A stretch of 34,948 nt of DNA from Halothiobacillaceae bacterium (GCA_016938615.1 JAFGUH010000219.1:1-34948); one strand, 5' to 3'; shown: positions 1 through 9,030, counted from the stretch's first letter. Program-made: numbers and translations. Notes: generated from the sequence alone by a model not told the origin.

Positions 1-720
1 CGGATGTCCGCCGGGTTGATCTCGATCTCGATGTTGTCGTCGACCTCGGGGGAGACGAACACCGAGGCAAACGAGGTGTGGCGGCGGTTGTCCGAGTCGA
101 ACGGCGACTTGCGCACCAGGCGGTGCACGCCGGTCTCGGTGCGCAGCCAGCCGAAGGCAAACTCGCCCTCGAAACGGATGGTGGCCGACTTGATGCCGGC
201 GACCTCGCCGTCGGATATCTCGGTGATCTCGGTGGTAAAGCCGTGCTTCTCGCCCCAGCGCAGGTACATGCGCAGCAGGATCGAGGCCCAGTCCTGCGCC
301 TCGGTGCCGCCGGCGCCGGCCTGGATGTCCATGAAGGCGTTGGACTCGTCCATGTCGCCGGAGAACATCCGGCGGAACTCGAGGTCCTCGATCTGCCCCT
401 CGAAGGCCGAGACGTCCTTCTCGACCGAGTGGATCGTGTCCTCGTCGTCTTCCTCGCCCGCCATCTCGAGCAGTTCGCGGGCATCGGTCAGGCCGTCACG
501 CATTTCGGCGAGGGTGTCGACGATGCGCACCAGCGAGGCGCGCTCCTTGTTCAGTGCCTGGGCACGATCCGGGTCGTTCCAGACGTCGGGCACCTCGAGT
601 TCGCGGTCAACCTCTTCCAGGCGTTCCTTCTTCTCATCGAAGTTAAAGATACCCCCGGAGCGACTCGGAGCGCTCGATGAGGTTGTCGATACGATTCACG
701 ATCGGGTTGATTTCGGCCAT
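1..720 (-). CDS. prfB: Peptide chain release factor 2 (5' part, programmed frameshift)
   Basis: RF2 terminates translation at UGA and UAA codons in the ribosomal A site. The gene starts at ATG 718-720 and reads [20 protein letters not shown]..., then meets an in-frame TAA at codon 26. After a +1 shift it continues as [16 protein letters not shown]..., so the coding sequence is 720-646 joined to 644-1. The N-terminal helical domain and the start of the catalytic half are visible, including [17 protein letters not shown] and the SPF tripeptide (within VRKSPFD) that reads the stop codon in RF2. The gene runs off the left edge near EINPADIR, so the GGQ loop is outside the window. It is divergent from dacB. 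No strong Shine-Dalgarno precedes the ATG. The identification is secure; the odd point is the TAA stop at the shift site. Confidence 0.96.
641..661 (-). promoter_or_regulatory. prfB programmed +1 frameshift site with UAA stop
   Basis: On the minus strand the message reads CGG GGG UAU CUU UAA C. It contains a Shine-Dalgarno-like GGGGG, a three-base spacer, the slippery CUU and then a stop at 645-643. Slippage of peptidyl-tRNA-Leu from CUU to UUU lets decoding resume at AAC (644-642). Geometry matches the well-known RF2 autoregulatory site, in which the stop is UGA. Here the stop is UAA, which RF1 can also read. Confidence 0.93.
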
Positions 721-1187
721 GGAGTGCGGTGTTGCCTGTCGTCGGTGAGCGTGGGTGGAACAAGGACGTCACGATCGAGTCCGATAGCGGCATTGCCCGC
801 CCGCAGCATTTGCCCCACGGTGGGCGGACTCGATCCGAAGGCCGGTAGTTTACTGAATGGCAACGATTACCTCAAAGCGCGTTCAGGCGCGGTATCCGGC
901 CGATCGGGATACACCCTGCCCCGACCGGATTCGCTGTGGCATGATGGCCCTCCCAAGGGAACCGCTGCTTGAGCCGATCGTGCCTGAAGCGGGACCGTCA
1001 AGGGCCCAGATGCAAGGCGCGCCTGGAGAGGCTTGGCAAGGCCTGGTGACAGGCCCGTGCGTGGCGTTGCCTAGTCTCGACGCGGCCACCGGCACAGCGA
1101 TCGCACCACGCTCGACAGAGCCAGACGTGACATTCGACTCGAGCAGACGCTGTTCTGATGTCGTCAAAGAGGAGACTCGACGCGACC
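721..1187. other. Divergent intergenic region prfB/dacB
   Basis: No convincing gene is seen; the open frames here lack family resemblance and a ribosome site. It holds the candidate prfB promoter at 847-875 and a small perfect hairpin (GGCCTG at 1040-1045 with CAGGCC at 1050-1055, no T-run). A weak rightward -35-like GTGACA lies at 1127-1132, with only a poor -10 (TGTTCT, 1151-1156), and could serve dacB. Confidence 0.5.
847..875 (-). promoter_or_regulatory. Candidate sigma70 promoter for prfB
   Basis: On the minus strand TTGAGG (875-870) and TAAACT (852-847) are separated by 17 bp, each matching four of six consensus bases. Transcription would start near 840, giving a leader of about 120 nt before the prfB ATG. 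Prediction by eye only. Confidence 0.35.
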
Positions 1188-2651
1188 ATGGATTTCACGC
1201 GAAACGCCTGCCAAAACGGCCTCGGTCGACTAATCGGCATCGGGTTGGCCTGCCTGCTGGCCCTCCCGATGCCCGATCCGGTCACGGCCGCCGGACTGCC
1301 CTCGGCGGTCACCGCCGAACTTGCCCAGCAAGAGCTCAGCGCCGACAAGCTCGGCTTGTGGGTGCAGGCCGTCGACAGCGACAGCCCGCTGATCGCGCAC
1401 CAGCCAGACACGCTGTTCAACCCCGCCTCGGTGATGAAACTGGTGACCACGGTCGCCTCGCTCGACATACTCGGTCCGTCGTTTCGCTGGGAAACGGAGA
1501 TCTTCGCCGACTCGAAGCCCGTCAATGGCGTGATCAAGGGCAACCTCTACATCAAGGGCCACGGCGATCCGTGGTTTCGCAGCGAAGACCTCTGGAGCGT
1601 CACCCTGAGGCTGCACGAGCTCGGTGTGCACGAGATCCGCGGCGACGTGATCCTCGACGATTCCTACTTCGCCCCGATCGACGATAACCCGGGCGACTTC
1701 GACAACCGCCCGGACCGAGTCTACAACGCGATCCCCAACGCCTTGTTGCTGGACAACCGCGCGGTGCGCATCAGCATCGCGCCGAACGGCGCGGACGACA
1801 GCTCGGTCAGCACCTGGCCACCCAACCCGCGCATGGCGCTGGAAAACGACCTCGACCTGGTCGACCAGCCGTGCCGCAGCAGTACCAACCGGCCCGTCAT
1901 CGACATCCGCAATCCCACGGCGCCCGCCGCACAAATCCAGGTTCGCGGCACCGTCTCGCGCCAGTGCGCCCCGCACCTCTATTACCGGGTGGCCGGCGAC
2001 CCGCACGAAGCCTTCTTCCACGCCTTCAAGCGGTTGTTCGAGTCGGCGGGCGGCACGATCACGGGCAGCTGGCGCAATGGCCTGGTGCAGGCCGGCTCGC
2101 CCAAGCTGCTGACGCATGACTCGCGGCCACTCTCGTCCTACCTGTGGCTGATGAACAAGTGGTCGAACAACATGATGGCGCGCCACGTCATGCTCACCAT
2201 GGGCGCCGAGGTGAAGAGCCCGCCAGCCACGGAGCTCAAGTCCGTGGAGGTGGTCAATAGCTGGGCGAAAACGCGCGGCCTGGACTGGAAAAACGCGGTC
2301 GTCGACAACGGCTCGGGCCTCTCGCGCCTTGCCCGACTCTCGCCGCGCCAGCTGGGCGACATGCTGATCTCGGTCTGGAAGAGCCCTTACATGTCGGAGG
2401 TGATGAATACCCTGCCGCTCGCCGGCATCGACGGCACCATGCGAAAGCGGCTGAATAACGGCTCGATTCGTGGCCACGCGCACATCAAGACCGGCACGTT
2501 GCGCGACGTGCGCGCCGGGGCAGGCTTCCTGCTCGCCAAGTCCGGACGGCGCTACGTGGTGGTGATGCTGCACAACGAAAAGAACGTGCAGTACGGCGGC
2601 GGCACCCGGGTGCAGGACGCCCTGCTCACCTGGCTGTACGAGAACGGTTGA
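1188..2651 (+). CDS. dacB: D-alanyl-D-alanine carboxypeptidase/endopeptidase, PBP4 type
   Basis: This is a periplasmic low-molecular-mass class C penicillin-binding protein, which trims stem peptides and cleaves D-Ala-mDAP crosslinks in murein. All three active-site motifs are present: SVMK (S81, K84), SNN (S326-N328) and KTG (K434-G436), numbering from ATG 1188. The wide gap between the first two motifs matches the extra domains of the PBP4/DacB family. An N-terminal signal peptide is visible (hydrophobic LIGIGLACLLALP, cleavage near VTAAG). ATG 1158 is also in frame, but AGAGGAG at 1168-1174 lies inside that extension and supports ATG 1188, although with a long 13-nt spacer. The protein has 487 residues from 1188 (497 from 1158), typical of DacB. 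It stands alone, divergent from prfB and convergent with tilS. Confidence 0.93.
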   Translation: MDFTRNACQNGLGRLIGIGLACLLALPMPDPVTAAGLPSAVTAELAQQELSADKLGLWVQAVDSDSPLIAHQPDTLFNPASVMKLVTTVASLDILGPSFRWETEIFADSKPVNGVIKGNLYIKGHGDPWFRSEDLWSVTLRLHELGVHEIRGDVILDDSYFAPIDDNPGDFDNRPDRVYNAIPNALLLDNRAVRISIAPNGADDSSVSTWPPNPRMALENDLDLVDQPCRSSTNRPVIDIRNPTAPAAQIQVRGTVSRQCAPHLYYRVAGDPHEAFFHAFKRLFESAGGTITGSWRNGLVQAGSPKLLTHDSRPLSSYLWLMNKWSNNMMARHVMLTMGAEVKSPPATELKSVEVVNSWAKTRGLDWKNAVVDNGSGLSRLARLSPRQLGDMLISVWKSPYMSEVMNTLPLAGIDGTMRKRLNNGSIRGHAHIKTGTLRDVRAGAGFLLAKSGRRYVVVMLHNEKNVQYGGGTRVQDALLTWLYENG

Positions 2652-2779
2652 ACGCCGCTGGCACCCTTCGTTTCCGATCTCGAACCTTCGTTGCCTGAGG
2701 GCGCTTCTACGGTTGGTTCAGGCGCCAGTGCGGATGGACTGATCGCAAACCGCGATGGGACATGGTAAATCCCTGCGAT

Positions 2780-4192
2780 TCAGCGGGCTGGGTCGCAGGG
2801 ACGAACCGACACCAATTGCCAGGCGGATTCGCCGTCGGTCGGCTGAAAGTCCACGTCGACCAACAACTCCTCGCCGGCCAGCACGGCGGCGAGCCGACCG
2901 TCGACTTCGATGCCCACCGCTGCCGGGCGCTCCCAGGGCGGGATACCCCGGTCCTGGAACCAGTGCTTGATCGGCACGCCGGGGCGGCCGGCCGCGGGCC
3001 GCAACCGTTCGCTGCCGCCCACCGGCCGCAGCCACCAGTCACCGCTGGTAATCAACCGCCTCGTCGCGGTCTGTGCATCCGCTCGGACGCGTCGCCGGCA
3101 CAGGTCAATACCGCCGGCCCGTTCGACGCAATCTTGACCGTCAGGCCACGGCATGGCCTGCGTCGGTTCGGGCAACTCGGCGAGCCAGTGGATGCGCTCG
3201 CGGTAACGGCGCAATTGCCCGCCAGGCCACTCGAGCAGTGGCTGGCGATCGGCGGCGGCGCTTCGAACCTGGGCAAGCCATTCGTTCAGCCGCTCGGGGG
3301 GCGGCGGGAGACACCCGAGACGGGACAACCACTGGCGGAGCAGATTGCATTGGCGCAACGGCGCGAGCCCACTCGCCGGACGCCAGTCTAGCGTCGGCCG
3401 ATCGAGCGATTGTGTCGCGTCCATTTCGGCAAGTTCAGCCAACAACTGCTGCTCCATGGACAGCCGCTGGGCACTGGTGCGAATGCGGCCGACCGCATCC
3501 GGCCAGAACGCCTGTAAGCCCGGCAGGACCTGCTGGCGCAGGTGATTGCGGGCGAAGCCCGGCTCATCGTTTGCCGGGTCGTCGACCCAGCCCAGACCCG
3601 TAGCGCGGGCGACGGCCTCGAGTTCCCGGCGCGGGGTTTCCAGGAACGGACGCCAGTGCGGCCGGCCGTTGCGGTCCCGCCAGGCCTGCATGCCCGAAAG
3701 CCCCTGCCCGCCTGATGCGCGCATCAGGGCCAGCAGCACCGTTTCGGCCTGGTCCTCGGCGTGGTGCGCGGTGACCAGCACCGGCGGATGTGCGAGATCG
3801 GCCTCGGCTGCCTCAGCCAGCGCCTCGTCCAGGGCCCGATACCGTGCCTCGCGCGCGGCGGCCTCGATCGAACCGCGTCCGGCGCCGCCTCGTAGCGGAC
3901 GAACCGTCACCCGGCGAACCTCGAACGAACAGCCGTGAGCGTCGGCCTGCTGTCGGGCGACCTCGCCCCAGGCAGCGGAATCGGGATGAATACCGTGGTC
4001 GACGTGGACCACCGACAGGCGCGCGACGCGGCCCTGCTCTCGCCAGGCGGCCAACCGGGCGAGTGCGCCGAGCGAATCCCGCCCCCCGGAACTCGCAAGC
4101 AACAAGTGGAACCGGGTCGGGGCCGTCGCGGGCAACCCCGACCCGTCCGGACCGGAAGGCTCCCGGTCGGACTCAGCGTTCGGTGAATTCAC
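2780..4192 (-). CDS. tilS: tRNA(Ile)-lysidine synthetase
   Basis: TilS attaches lysine to C34 of the CAU-anticodon tRNA-Ile, changing its codon from AUG to AUA; it is an essential cytosolic enzyme. The PP-loop ATP pyrophosphatase motif is seen as SGGRDS (residues 35-40), followed by [33 protein letters not shown] and [15 protein letters not shown], all typical of TilS. The C-terminal part contains the substrate-binding domain ([23 protein letters not shown]). The start is GTG 4190-4192, inside the last codons of accA, so the two genes overlap by 20 bp and are probably translationally coupled. Length (470 residues) is normal for proteobacteria. The catalytic-domain motif reads SSGGRDS rather than the commoner SGGxDS preceded by a different residue, which is within family variation. 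Confidence 0.93.
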   Translation of the reverse strand: MNSPNAESDREPSGPDGSGLPATAPTRFHLLLASSGGRDSLGALARLAAWREQGRVARLSVVHVDHGIHPDSAAWGEVARQQADAHGCSFEVRRVTVRPLRGGAGRGSIEAAAREARYRALDEALAEAAEADLAHPPVLVTAHHAEDQAETVLLALMRASGGQGLSGMQAWRDRNGRPHWRPFLETPRRELEAVARATGLGWVDDPANDEPGFARNHLRQQVLPGLQAFWPDAVGRIRTSAQRLSMEQQLLAELAEMDATQSLDRPTLDWRPASGLAPLRQCNLLRQWLSRLGCLPPPPERLNEWLAQVRSAAADRQPLLEWPGGQLRRYRERIHWLAELPEPTQAMPWPDGQDCVERAGGIDLCRRRVRADAQTATRRLITSGDWWLRPVGGSERLRPAAGRPGVPIKHWFQDRGIPPWERPAAVGIEVDGRLAAVLAGEELLVDVDFQPTDGESAWQLVSVRPCDPAR

Positions 4193-5132
4193 CGTAGGCC
4201 ATCAGCCGTTCGTAACGGCGCTTGAGCAGTGCCTCCGTGGGCCGGTCGAGCTGGGCGAGCACCGCCTTCTTCAACCGCGACTTGAGGGTCTGGGCCATGG
4301 CGGGGACATCGCGATGAGCGCCGCCGCAGGGTTCGGGAATGATCTCGTCGATCAGCCCCAGACTCTTGAGCCGATCGGCAGTCACGCCCAGCGCCTCGGC
4401 GGCCTCGGGCGCCTTCGCGGCACTCTTGTAAAGGATGGAAGCGCAGCCCTCCGGCGAGATCACGGAGTAGGTGCTGTATTGCAACATCATCACGTGGTCG
4501 CCGACACCGATCGCCAGCGCCCCCCCGGAGCCGCCCTCACCGATCACCGTGACGACGATCGGGGTCTCGAGATCCGCCATGACGTAGAGATTCCGGGCAA
4601 TGGCCTCGCTCTGGCCGCGGGCCTCCGCGTCGATGCCCGGGTAGGCGCCGGGGGTGTCGATGAACGTCAGTACCGGCAGGCCGAATTTCTCGGCCAGCTC
4701 CATCAGGCGCTTGGCCTTTCGGTAGCCCTCCGGGCGTGGCATCCCGAAGTTGCGGCGGATCTTTTCCTTGGTGTCGCGGCCCTTCTGCTGGCCGATCACC
4801 ATCACCGGCAGGCCGTCTAGGCGTGCCATCCCGCCGAGGATTGCCGGGTCGTCGCCGAAGGCGCGGTCGCCATGGAGCTCGCGGAAGTCGGTGAACACCC
4901 GCTCGAGGTAATCGGCGAGGTACGGGCGCTGCGGGTGGCGCGCCAACTGGTTGATCTGCCATGCGCCGAGGTGGGAGAAAATCGACCGGGTGAGCTCCTC
5001 GGACTTTGCCCGCAGCCGGCCGATTTCCTCGTCGATGTCCAGACCACGGTCGTCGTCCATCAACTGCAACTCGCGGATCTTCGCCTCGAGTTCGGCGATC
5101 GGCTGTTCAAAGTCGAGATAGTTCGGGTTCAT
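4173..5132 (-). CDS. accA: Acetyl-CoA carboxylase carboxyltransferase subunit alpha
   Basis: AccA forms the biotin carboxyltransferase with AccD and transfers the carboxyl group from carboxybiotin to acetyl-CoA, giving malonyl-CoA for fatty acid synthesis. The chosen ATG 5130-5132 gives [16 protein letters not shown] and 319 residues, the same length as the E. coli protein. Family signatures are [19 protein letters not shown] (residues 114-132), [10 protein letters not shown] (157-166) and the oxyanion-forming GEGGSGG (198-204). The open frame extends 51 codons upstream, but that part is low-complexity and not AccA-like. A weak AGGG precedes the ATG by about 10 nt. The 252-bp gap before panC suggests accA-tilS has its own promoter. 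Confidence 0.96.
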   Translation of the reverse strand: MNPNYLDFEQPIAELEAKIRELQLMDDDRGLDIDEEIGRLRAKSEELTRSIFSHLGAWQINQLARHPQRPYLADYLERVFTDFRELHGDRAFGDDPAILGGMARLDGLPVMVIGQQKGRDTKEKIRRNFGMPRPEGYRKAKRLMELAEKFGLPVLTFIDTPGAYPGIDAEARGQSEAIARNLYVMADLETPIVVTVIGEGGSGGALAIGVGDHVMMLQYSTYSVISPEGCASILYKSAAKAPEAAEALGVTADRLKSLGLIDEIIPEPCGGAHRDVPAMAQTLKSRLKKAVLAQLDRPTEALLKRRYERLMAYGEFTER

Positions 5133-5290
5133 GGCAGCGGTGCCCTGGGAATGCGTCGGTGGTCGGGTAGTCGGTAATCGAATCGTTCGTCTTGCCGCGG
5201 GCTGGTGCCCGCCCAGGGCCTCCCCCGGGACGGGCCAAGCGCTCGCCCGAACGCGGGCGACCGGGTGCCACATCGGCAAGACCATGCGGT

Positions 5291-5327
5291 ATTGTGCCGA
5301 AATTGACAGCCGGGCGTAAATTTCGGC
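5291..5327 (-). promoter_or_regulatory. Candidate accA promoter with 9-bp inverted repeat
   Basis: On the minus strand TTTACG (5320-5315) and CACAAT (5296-5291) are 18 bp apart, each four of six to consensus. A perfect 9-bp inverted repeat, GCCGAAATT at 5296-5304 and AATTTCGGC at 5319-5327, spans the -35/-10 interval with a 14-bp spacer. That geometry would suit a dimeric repressor, but no regulator can be named. The rest of the 252-bp accA/panC gap shows nothing else clear. Confidence 0.35.
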
Positions 5328-5384
5328 CCGTCATCGTCGTTCCGGACCGCTTTCCCGGCTCCTTTTCGCTCGCGCGGCCCGGAC

Positions 5385-6272
5385 TCAGCGATCGCTCTCG
5401 CCGCTTGCAGAGGGCCGCCCCGGACCCGCGCCAACCACGGACAGGTTGTCGATCAGGCGCACCTCGCCGAGTCGGGCGGCGACCACGAGTCGACCGTGTT
5501 CGACCAGTCGGTCGCGCTCCTCGAATCGGCGGTCGTCGACATAGGCGAGGTAATCGACCTCGAACCCCTGCTGGGCAAGCCAATGGCGGGCCCCGGCCAG
5601 CGTGGCGGCCACCGTGTGCCCGCCGGCAAGCGACTCGGCCGCCCGGGTCAGGGCGCGATACACCGCCGGTGCGCGCTGGCGTTGCCCCTCGTCGAGAAAC
5701 CGGTTGCGCGAACTGATCGCCAGCCCGTCCGACTCGCGATGCGTCGGCTCGATCGCCAGCTCCACCGGAAAGTCGAGGTCGGTGATCAGCCGTCGGATCA
5801 CGGCCACCTGCTGGGCATCCTTCTCGCCGAATACCGCCACGTCCGGGCGCACCAGATTGAACAGTTTGCTCACCACCGTGGCAACGCCGGTGAAATGCCC
5901 CGGACGCGCCGCACCCTCGAGCCGCTCACCGAGCGGGCCTGCATCGACGCGGACGAGGCCCTGCTGACCGTTCGGGTAAAGCTCCGCCTCGGTGGGCACG
6001 AACACCGCTGCCACCCCGGCACGCTCCAGTTGCTCGAGGTCGTCCTGCTCGGTGCGCGGGTAACGGGCCAGGTCGGCGGCGTCCTCGAACTGCAACGGGT
6101 TGACGAACAGGCTGACGATCACCGATTCGGCGCGGCGCCGGGCGTGGTCGATCAGGGCCAGATGCCCGGCGTGGAGATTGCCCATCGTCGGCACGAATCC
6201 CAGCCGACCCGCCCCGATTCGCCGCCCGTCTCGCCACTCGCAGAGCTCGTCGACCTCGCGCAGGACTTCCAT
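5385..6272 (-). CDS. panC: Pantoate--beta-alanine ligase (pantothenate synthetase)
   Basis: PanC condenses pantoate and beta-alanine using ATP to give pantothenate, the precursor of CoA. Its class I nucleotidyl-transferase fold is shown by VPTMGNLHAGH (residues 27-37, the HIGH-like motif), SLFVNPLQF, FGEKDAQQ (148-155) and the KMSKS-equivalent loop ISSRNRFL (186-193). The length of 295 residues is usual. The ATG at 6270-6272 shares one base with the panB stop (TGATG), so the two are translationally coupled. The C-terminal 15 residues (AGPGRPSASGESDR) are a low-complexity tail. PanB makes the pantoate precursor, so the pair supply one pathway. Confidence 0.96.
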   Translation of the reverse strand: MEVLREVDELCEWRDGRRIGAGRLGFVPTMGNLHAGHLALIDHARRRAESVIVSLFVNPLQFEDAADLARYPRTEQDDLEQLERAGVAAVFVPTEAELYPNGQQGLVRVDAGPLGERLEGAARPGHFTGVATVVSKLFNLVRPDVAVFGEKDAQQVAVIRRLITDLDFPVELAIEPTHRESDGLAISSRNRFLDEGQRQRAPAVYRALTRAAESLAGGHTVAATLAGARHWLAQQGFEVDYLAYVDDRRFEERDRLVEHGRLVVAARLGEVRLIDNLSVVGAGPGRPSASGESDR

Positions 6273-7051
6273 CAGAAGCTTTCTTCGTCGGTGGGAAAAC
6301 GACGCTCGCGCACGGCCTCGACATAGGCGGCAAACGCGCCTCGGATCGAGCCGCCTTCGAGGAGAAAATCGCGAACGAAGCGGGGCGGCGTCTCGGTCAG
6401 GCCGAGCATGTCGTGCATCACCAGCACCTGCCCGTCGGTGCCCGCGCCGGCACCGATGCCGATCACCGGCACGGTCACCGCCGCGGTCAACTGTCGCCCC
6501 AGTGCCCTAGGTACGCATTCGACCACCAGCAGGTCGATACCCGCCTCGACCAGGGCCTCGGCATCCTCGAGGATGCGGCGCGCGGCGAGGTCGTCGCGAC
6601 CCTGTACCCGGTAGCCGCCCAGCTTGCGTACCCGCTGCGGCAGCAGACCGACGTGACCACAAACCGGGACGCCATTGCCCGTGAGCGCGCGCACGATCTC
6701 GGCCTTCTCCGCGCCGCCTTCAAGCTTGACCATGTCGGCGCCCTTGCCCATCAACACCCCGGCGGCGTCAAGCGCCCGCTCGACCGTCGCATCGCTGAGA
6801 AACGGCAGATCGGCAATCACCGCGACGTCGCCCGCACCACGCCGAACCAGCCCGACGTGGTAGGCAATGTCGTCCACGCTCACGCCGAGGGTGTCCCGCT
6901 CGCCCTGCACGACCATTCCCAGCGAATCGCCCACCAGGAAGGCATCCGCGCCCGCGGCAGCCGCCGTCCGCGCAAAGCCCGCCTCGTAGGCAGTCAGCAT
7001 CGCGATCGCGCGGCCATCGTTCTTGAACTGTCGCAATTGGGCGAGGGTCAT
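6272..7051 (-). CDS. panB: 3-methyl-2-oxobutanoate hydroxymethyltransferase
   Basis: PanB transfers the methylene group from 5,10-methylene-tetrahydrofolate to alpha-ketoisovalerate, giving ketopantoate. The ATG at 7049-7051 is preceded by GAGGAG seven bases upstream and yields 259 residues, normal for PanB; a 54-codon upstream extension of the frame is not PanB-like. Conserved elements include FLVGDSLGMVVQG (residues 38-50), the metal and substrate ligands D42, D81 and K109, KLEGG, and VCGHVGLLPQ. The start overlaps the folK stop by four bases (ATGA). Its co-substrate is a folate, which fits its place directly after folK. Confidence 0.96.
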   Translation of the reverse strand: MTLAQLRQFKNDGRAIAMLTAYEAGFARTAAAAGADAFLVGDSLGMVVQGERDTLGVSVDDIAYHVGLVRRGAGDVAVIADLPFLSDATVERALDAAGVLMGKGADMVKLEGGAEKAEIVRALTGNGVPVCGHVGLLPQRVRKLGGYRVQGRDDLAARRILEDAEALVEAGIDLLVVECVPRALGRQLTAAVTVPVIGIGAGAGTDGQVLVMHDMLGLTETPPRFVRDFLLEGGSIRGAFAAYVEAVRERRFPTDEESF

Positions 7052-7662
7052 GACGGTCTCCTCGGGGTGGGACCGGGCGCATCGGAGCGCGTCGGGCGCG
7101 AGCGACCTGCCGCTGCGTCCAAGCCGACCGGCGCGCGCACCGAATCGGGATGGTGTTGCCATTGCAGCGGACGTAGAAAGCGCAGCGGGTGGTCGCGGAC
7201 CGCGCCGAGCCACCCGGCCAGCCGAGTACCATCGGGCAGCCGGGCATCGGGGCGGATCTCGAGCCAGGGAGCCAGCACGAAATGCCGATGCGCGATTTCC
7301 GGGTGCGGCACGGTCAACTCGGCGGTCGCGATCTCGCGATCACCGAAGGCGAGGATGTCGAGATCGAGCATGCGTTCACCCCAGTGGCGCGTGAAGGATC
7401 GACCGGCGGCACGCTCGAGGCCCTTCAGCGCCCGCAGCAGCGCCTCGGGCACCAGTGAGGCCTCGACCTCCGCGACGGCGTTGATGTAGTCGGGTTGATC
7501 CTGCGGGCCGATCGGCGGATTGGCGTACAGCCCCGAGACCGCACGGACACGACAGAGCGGCAGGCTGTCGATCGCCTCGACCGCGCGCTCGATCTGACCG
7601 ATCGGGTCACCGAGGTTGGCACCGAGGCCAATGGTCGCGATGCTCGCGAGTTCCTGAGCCAT
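7048..7662 (-). CDS. folK: 6-hydroxymethyl-7,8-dihydropterin pyrophosphokinase with C-terminal tail
   Basis: FolK transfers pyrophosphate from ATP to 6-hydroxymethyl-dihydropterin in folate synthesis. Signatures are IGLGANLGDP near the N-terminus, NPPIGPQDQPDYINAV (residues 48-63), the RxLDLDIL block with the Mg-binding D100 and D102, and VPHPEIAHRHFVL (118-130). ATG 7662 is chosen because GGAGG sits five bases upstream; a TTG four codons earlier is also in frame. The protein has 204 residues, against about 160 in E. coli. The excess is a C-terminal tail from about residue 160, rich in Arg, Pro and His, that runs into the panB ribosome site. Whether the tail has a function is unknown. Confidence 0.94.
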   Translation of the reverse strand: MAQELASIATIGLGANLGDPIGQIERAVEAIDSLPLCRVRAVSGLYANPPIGPQDQPDYINAVAEVEASLVPEALLRALKGLERAAGRSFTRHWGERMLDLDILAFGDREIATAELTVPHPEIAHRHFVLAPWLEIRPDARLPDGTRLAGWLGAVRDHPLRFLRPLQWQHHPDSVRAPVGLDAAAGRSRPTRSDAPGPTPRRPS

Positions 7663-7686
7663 CCGTTCCTCCAAGCCCGAACTGGC

Positions 7687-9030
7687 TCAGACCCCGGCCT
7701 TTTGCCGGTTGCCGCCGGAACGACGCCGGCGACGCCGACGCTTCTTGCCAAAATCCGAGGGCTTGAGCGCATCGACCGAGGCGTCCTCCGCCCCGCCGCG
7801 CTCCGGGGCATGTCGACGCCAGGCCTCGCAGATCGATTGATCGACTTCGCGGGTTCGCGAGCGCAGGCAGAGGAAGTCGACCGCGGCACGGAACCACGGT
7901 GCCGTCGTCAGCGCCTTCTGCTCGTCGCTCAGCGAGGAGGCAGTCTGGTTCGCCGACGGTGAGTCGCGCTCGAGCTCTGGCTGCAGCGACCAGATTGCGC
8001 GGATGATCTCGGCCAGCCGCCGCGGGATCATCAGCCGACGTGCGGCGACCGCCAGCACGTCGTCGGCGGCGAGTACGAGCGCATCGTCGGCCGGGACGCG
8101 TTGATGCAACCAGTGCATCCGGCGACGCCCCAGCATGCGCCAGAACAGCCCGGCGAACAGGAAGGCGGGATTGACCGGCAGGTCCTTGGCGACCCGATCG
8201 TCGGTCGCTTCGAGCACCGCCTGGATCAGCTCCCAGTCACTGGCCGGGTCGTTGGGCTCGATCCAGGTGGCGAGATCGTCGAACAGGTAAGCGAGCAGTC
8301 CGAGACGCTTGAGTTCGAGCACTGTCTGCCGGCCGGCACCGCCCTGCAGGAGCTTGACGGTTTCGTCGAACAGGCGCGCCGGGGCGATGTCGGCGATCGT
8401 ATCGCGACAATGGGCGATCGCCCGCTCGCTGTCGTCGGTCAGGTGGAAACCGAGCTTCGCGGCAAAACGGGCCGCGCGCAGCATGCGTACCGGGTCCTCC
8501 CGGTAGCGCGATTCCGGCTCGCCGATCACGCGCAGGCGGCCGCTGTGAATGTCGGTCAGACCCTCGACATAGTCGACCAGCTCGCCGGAGGCGAAGTCGA
8601 GATAGAGGGCGTTGCAGGCGAAATCCCGCCGCCAGACGTCCTCGTCGATGGTGCCGAAGACGTTGTCGCGGGTGATCATGCCGCCGTCGGCGCGCTTGAC
8701 CTCGGCGGCATCACCGCCGCGAAAGGTGGTGACCTCGATCAGCTCGTCGCGGAACACCACGTGGACGATCTTGAAGCGCCGGCCGATGATCCGGGCACGC
8801 TTGAACAGGCGCTTGACCTGCTCGGGGCGCGCATCGGTAACCACATCGAAGTCCTTGGGATGGCGCCCTCGCAGGAGGTCGCGCACGCAACCGCCGACGG
8901 CGTATGCCTCGAAACCGCCCTCGTGCAACCGTTCGAGCACGAACCGGGCGTTTTCGCTCAGGTCGTTCAGCGAGATGCCGTGCGTCTCGGCGGGGATTCG
9001 GGTCTGAATTGGTGTCGTTTTATCTGACAA
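7687..9030 (-). CDS. pcnB: Poly(A) polymerase I, probable TTG start
   Basis: PcnB adds 3' poly(A) tails to RNAs and so promotes their decay. The nucleotidyltransferase head is clear: AYAVGGCVRDLLRGRHPKDFDV (residues 43-63), with the catalytic pair D60/D62, and then GRRFKIVHVVF and TFRGGD. The RNA-binding domain and a basic C-terminal tail (KKRRRRRRRSGGNRQK) follow, as usual for PcnB. No ATG or GTG lies near the conserved start of homology (IPAETHGIS). The best start is TTG 9028-9030, giving 447 residues (E. coli 465). The frame stays open for 108 codons further up without similarity. E. coli pcnB itself is known to use an AUU start, so weak initiation may be a conserved way of limiting this enzyme. 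folK begins 24 bp downstream. Confidence 0.92.
   Translation of the reverse strand: MSDKTTPIQTRIPAETHGISLNDLSENARFVLERLHEGGFEAYAVGGCVRDLLRGRHPKDFDVVTDARPEQVKRLFKRARIIGRRFKIVHVVFRDELIEVTTFRGGDAAEVKRADGGMITRDNVFGTIDEDVWRRDFACNALYLDFASGELVDYVEGLTDIHSGRLRVIGEPESRYREDPVRMLRAARFAAKLGFHLTDDSERAIAHCRDTIADIAPARLFDETVKLLQGGAGRQTVLELKRLGLLAYLFDDLATWIEPNDPASDWELIQAVLEATDDRVAKDLPVNPAFLFAGLFWRMLGRRRMHWLHQRVPADDALVLAADDVLAVAARRLMIPRRLAEIIRAIWSLQPELERDSPSANQTASSLSDEQKALTTAPWFRAAVDFLCLRSRTREVDQSICEAWRRHAPERGGAEDASVDALKPSDFGKKRRRRRRRSGGNRQKAGV

Noticed and set aside
1230-2573. 447-codon open frame antisense to dacB
   Set aside because: dacB on the other strand has all catalytic motifs; this frame is a His/Arg/Val-rich shadow.
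2652-2779. Terminator between dacB and tilS
   Set aside because: Only short imperfect stems without a T-run are present.
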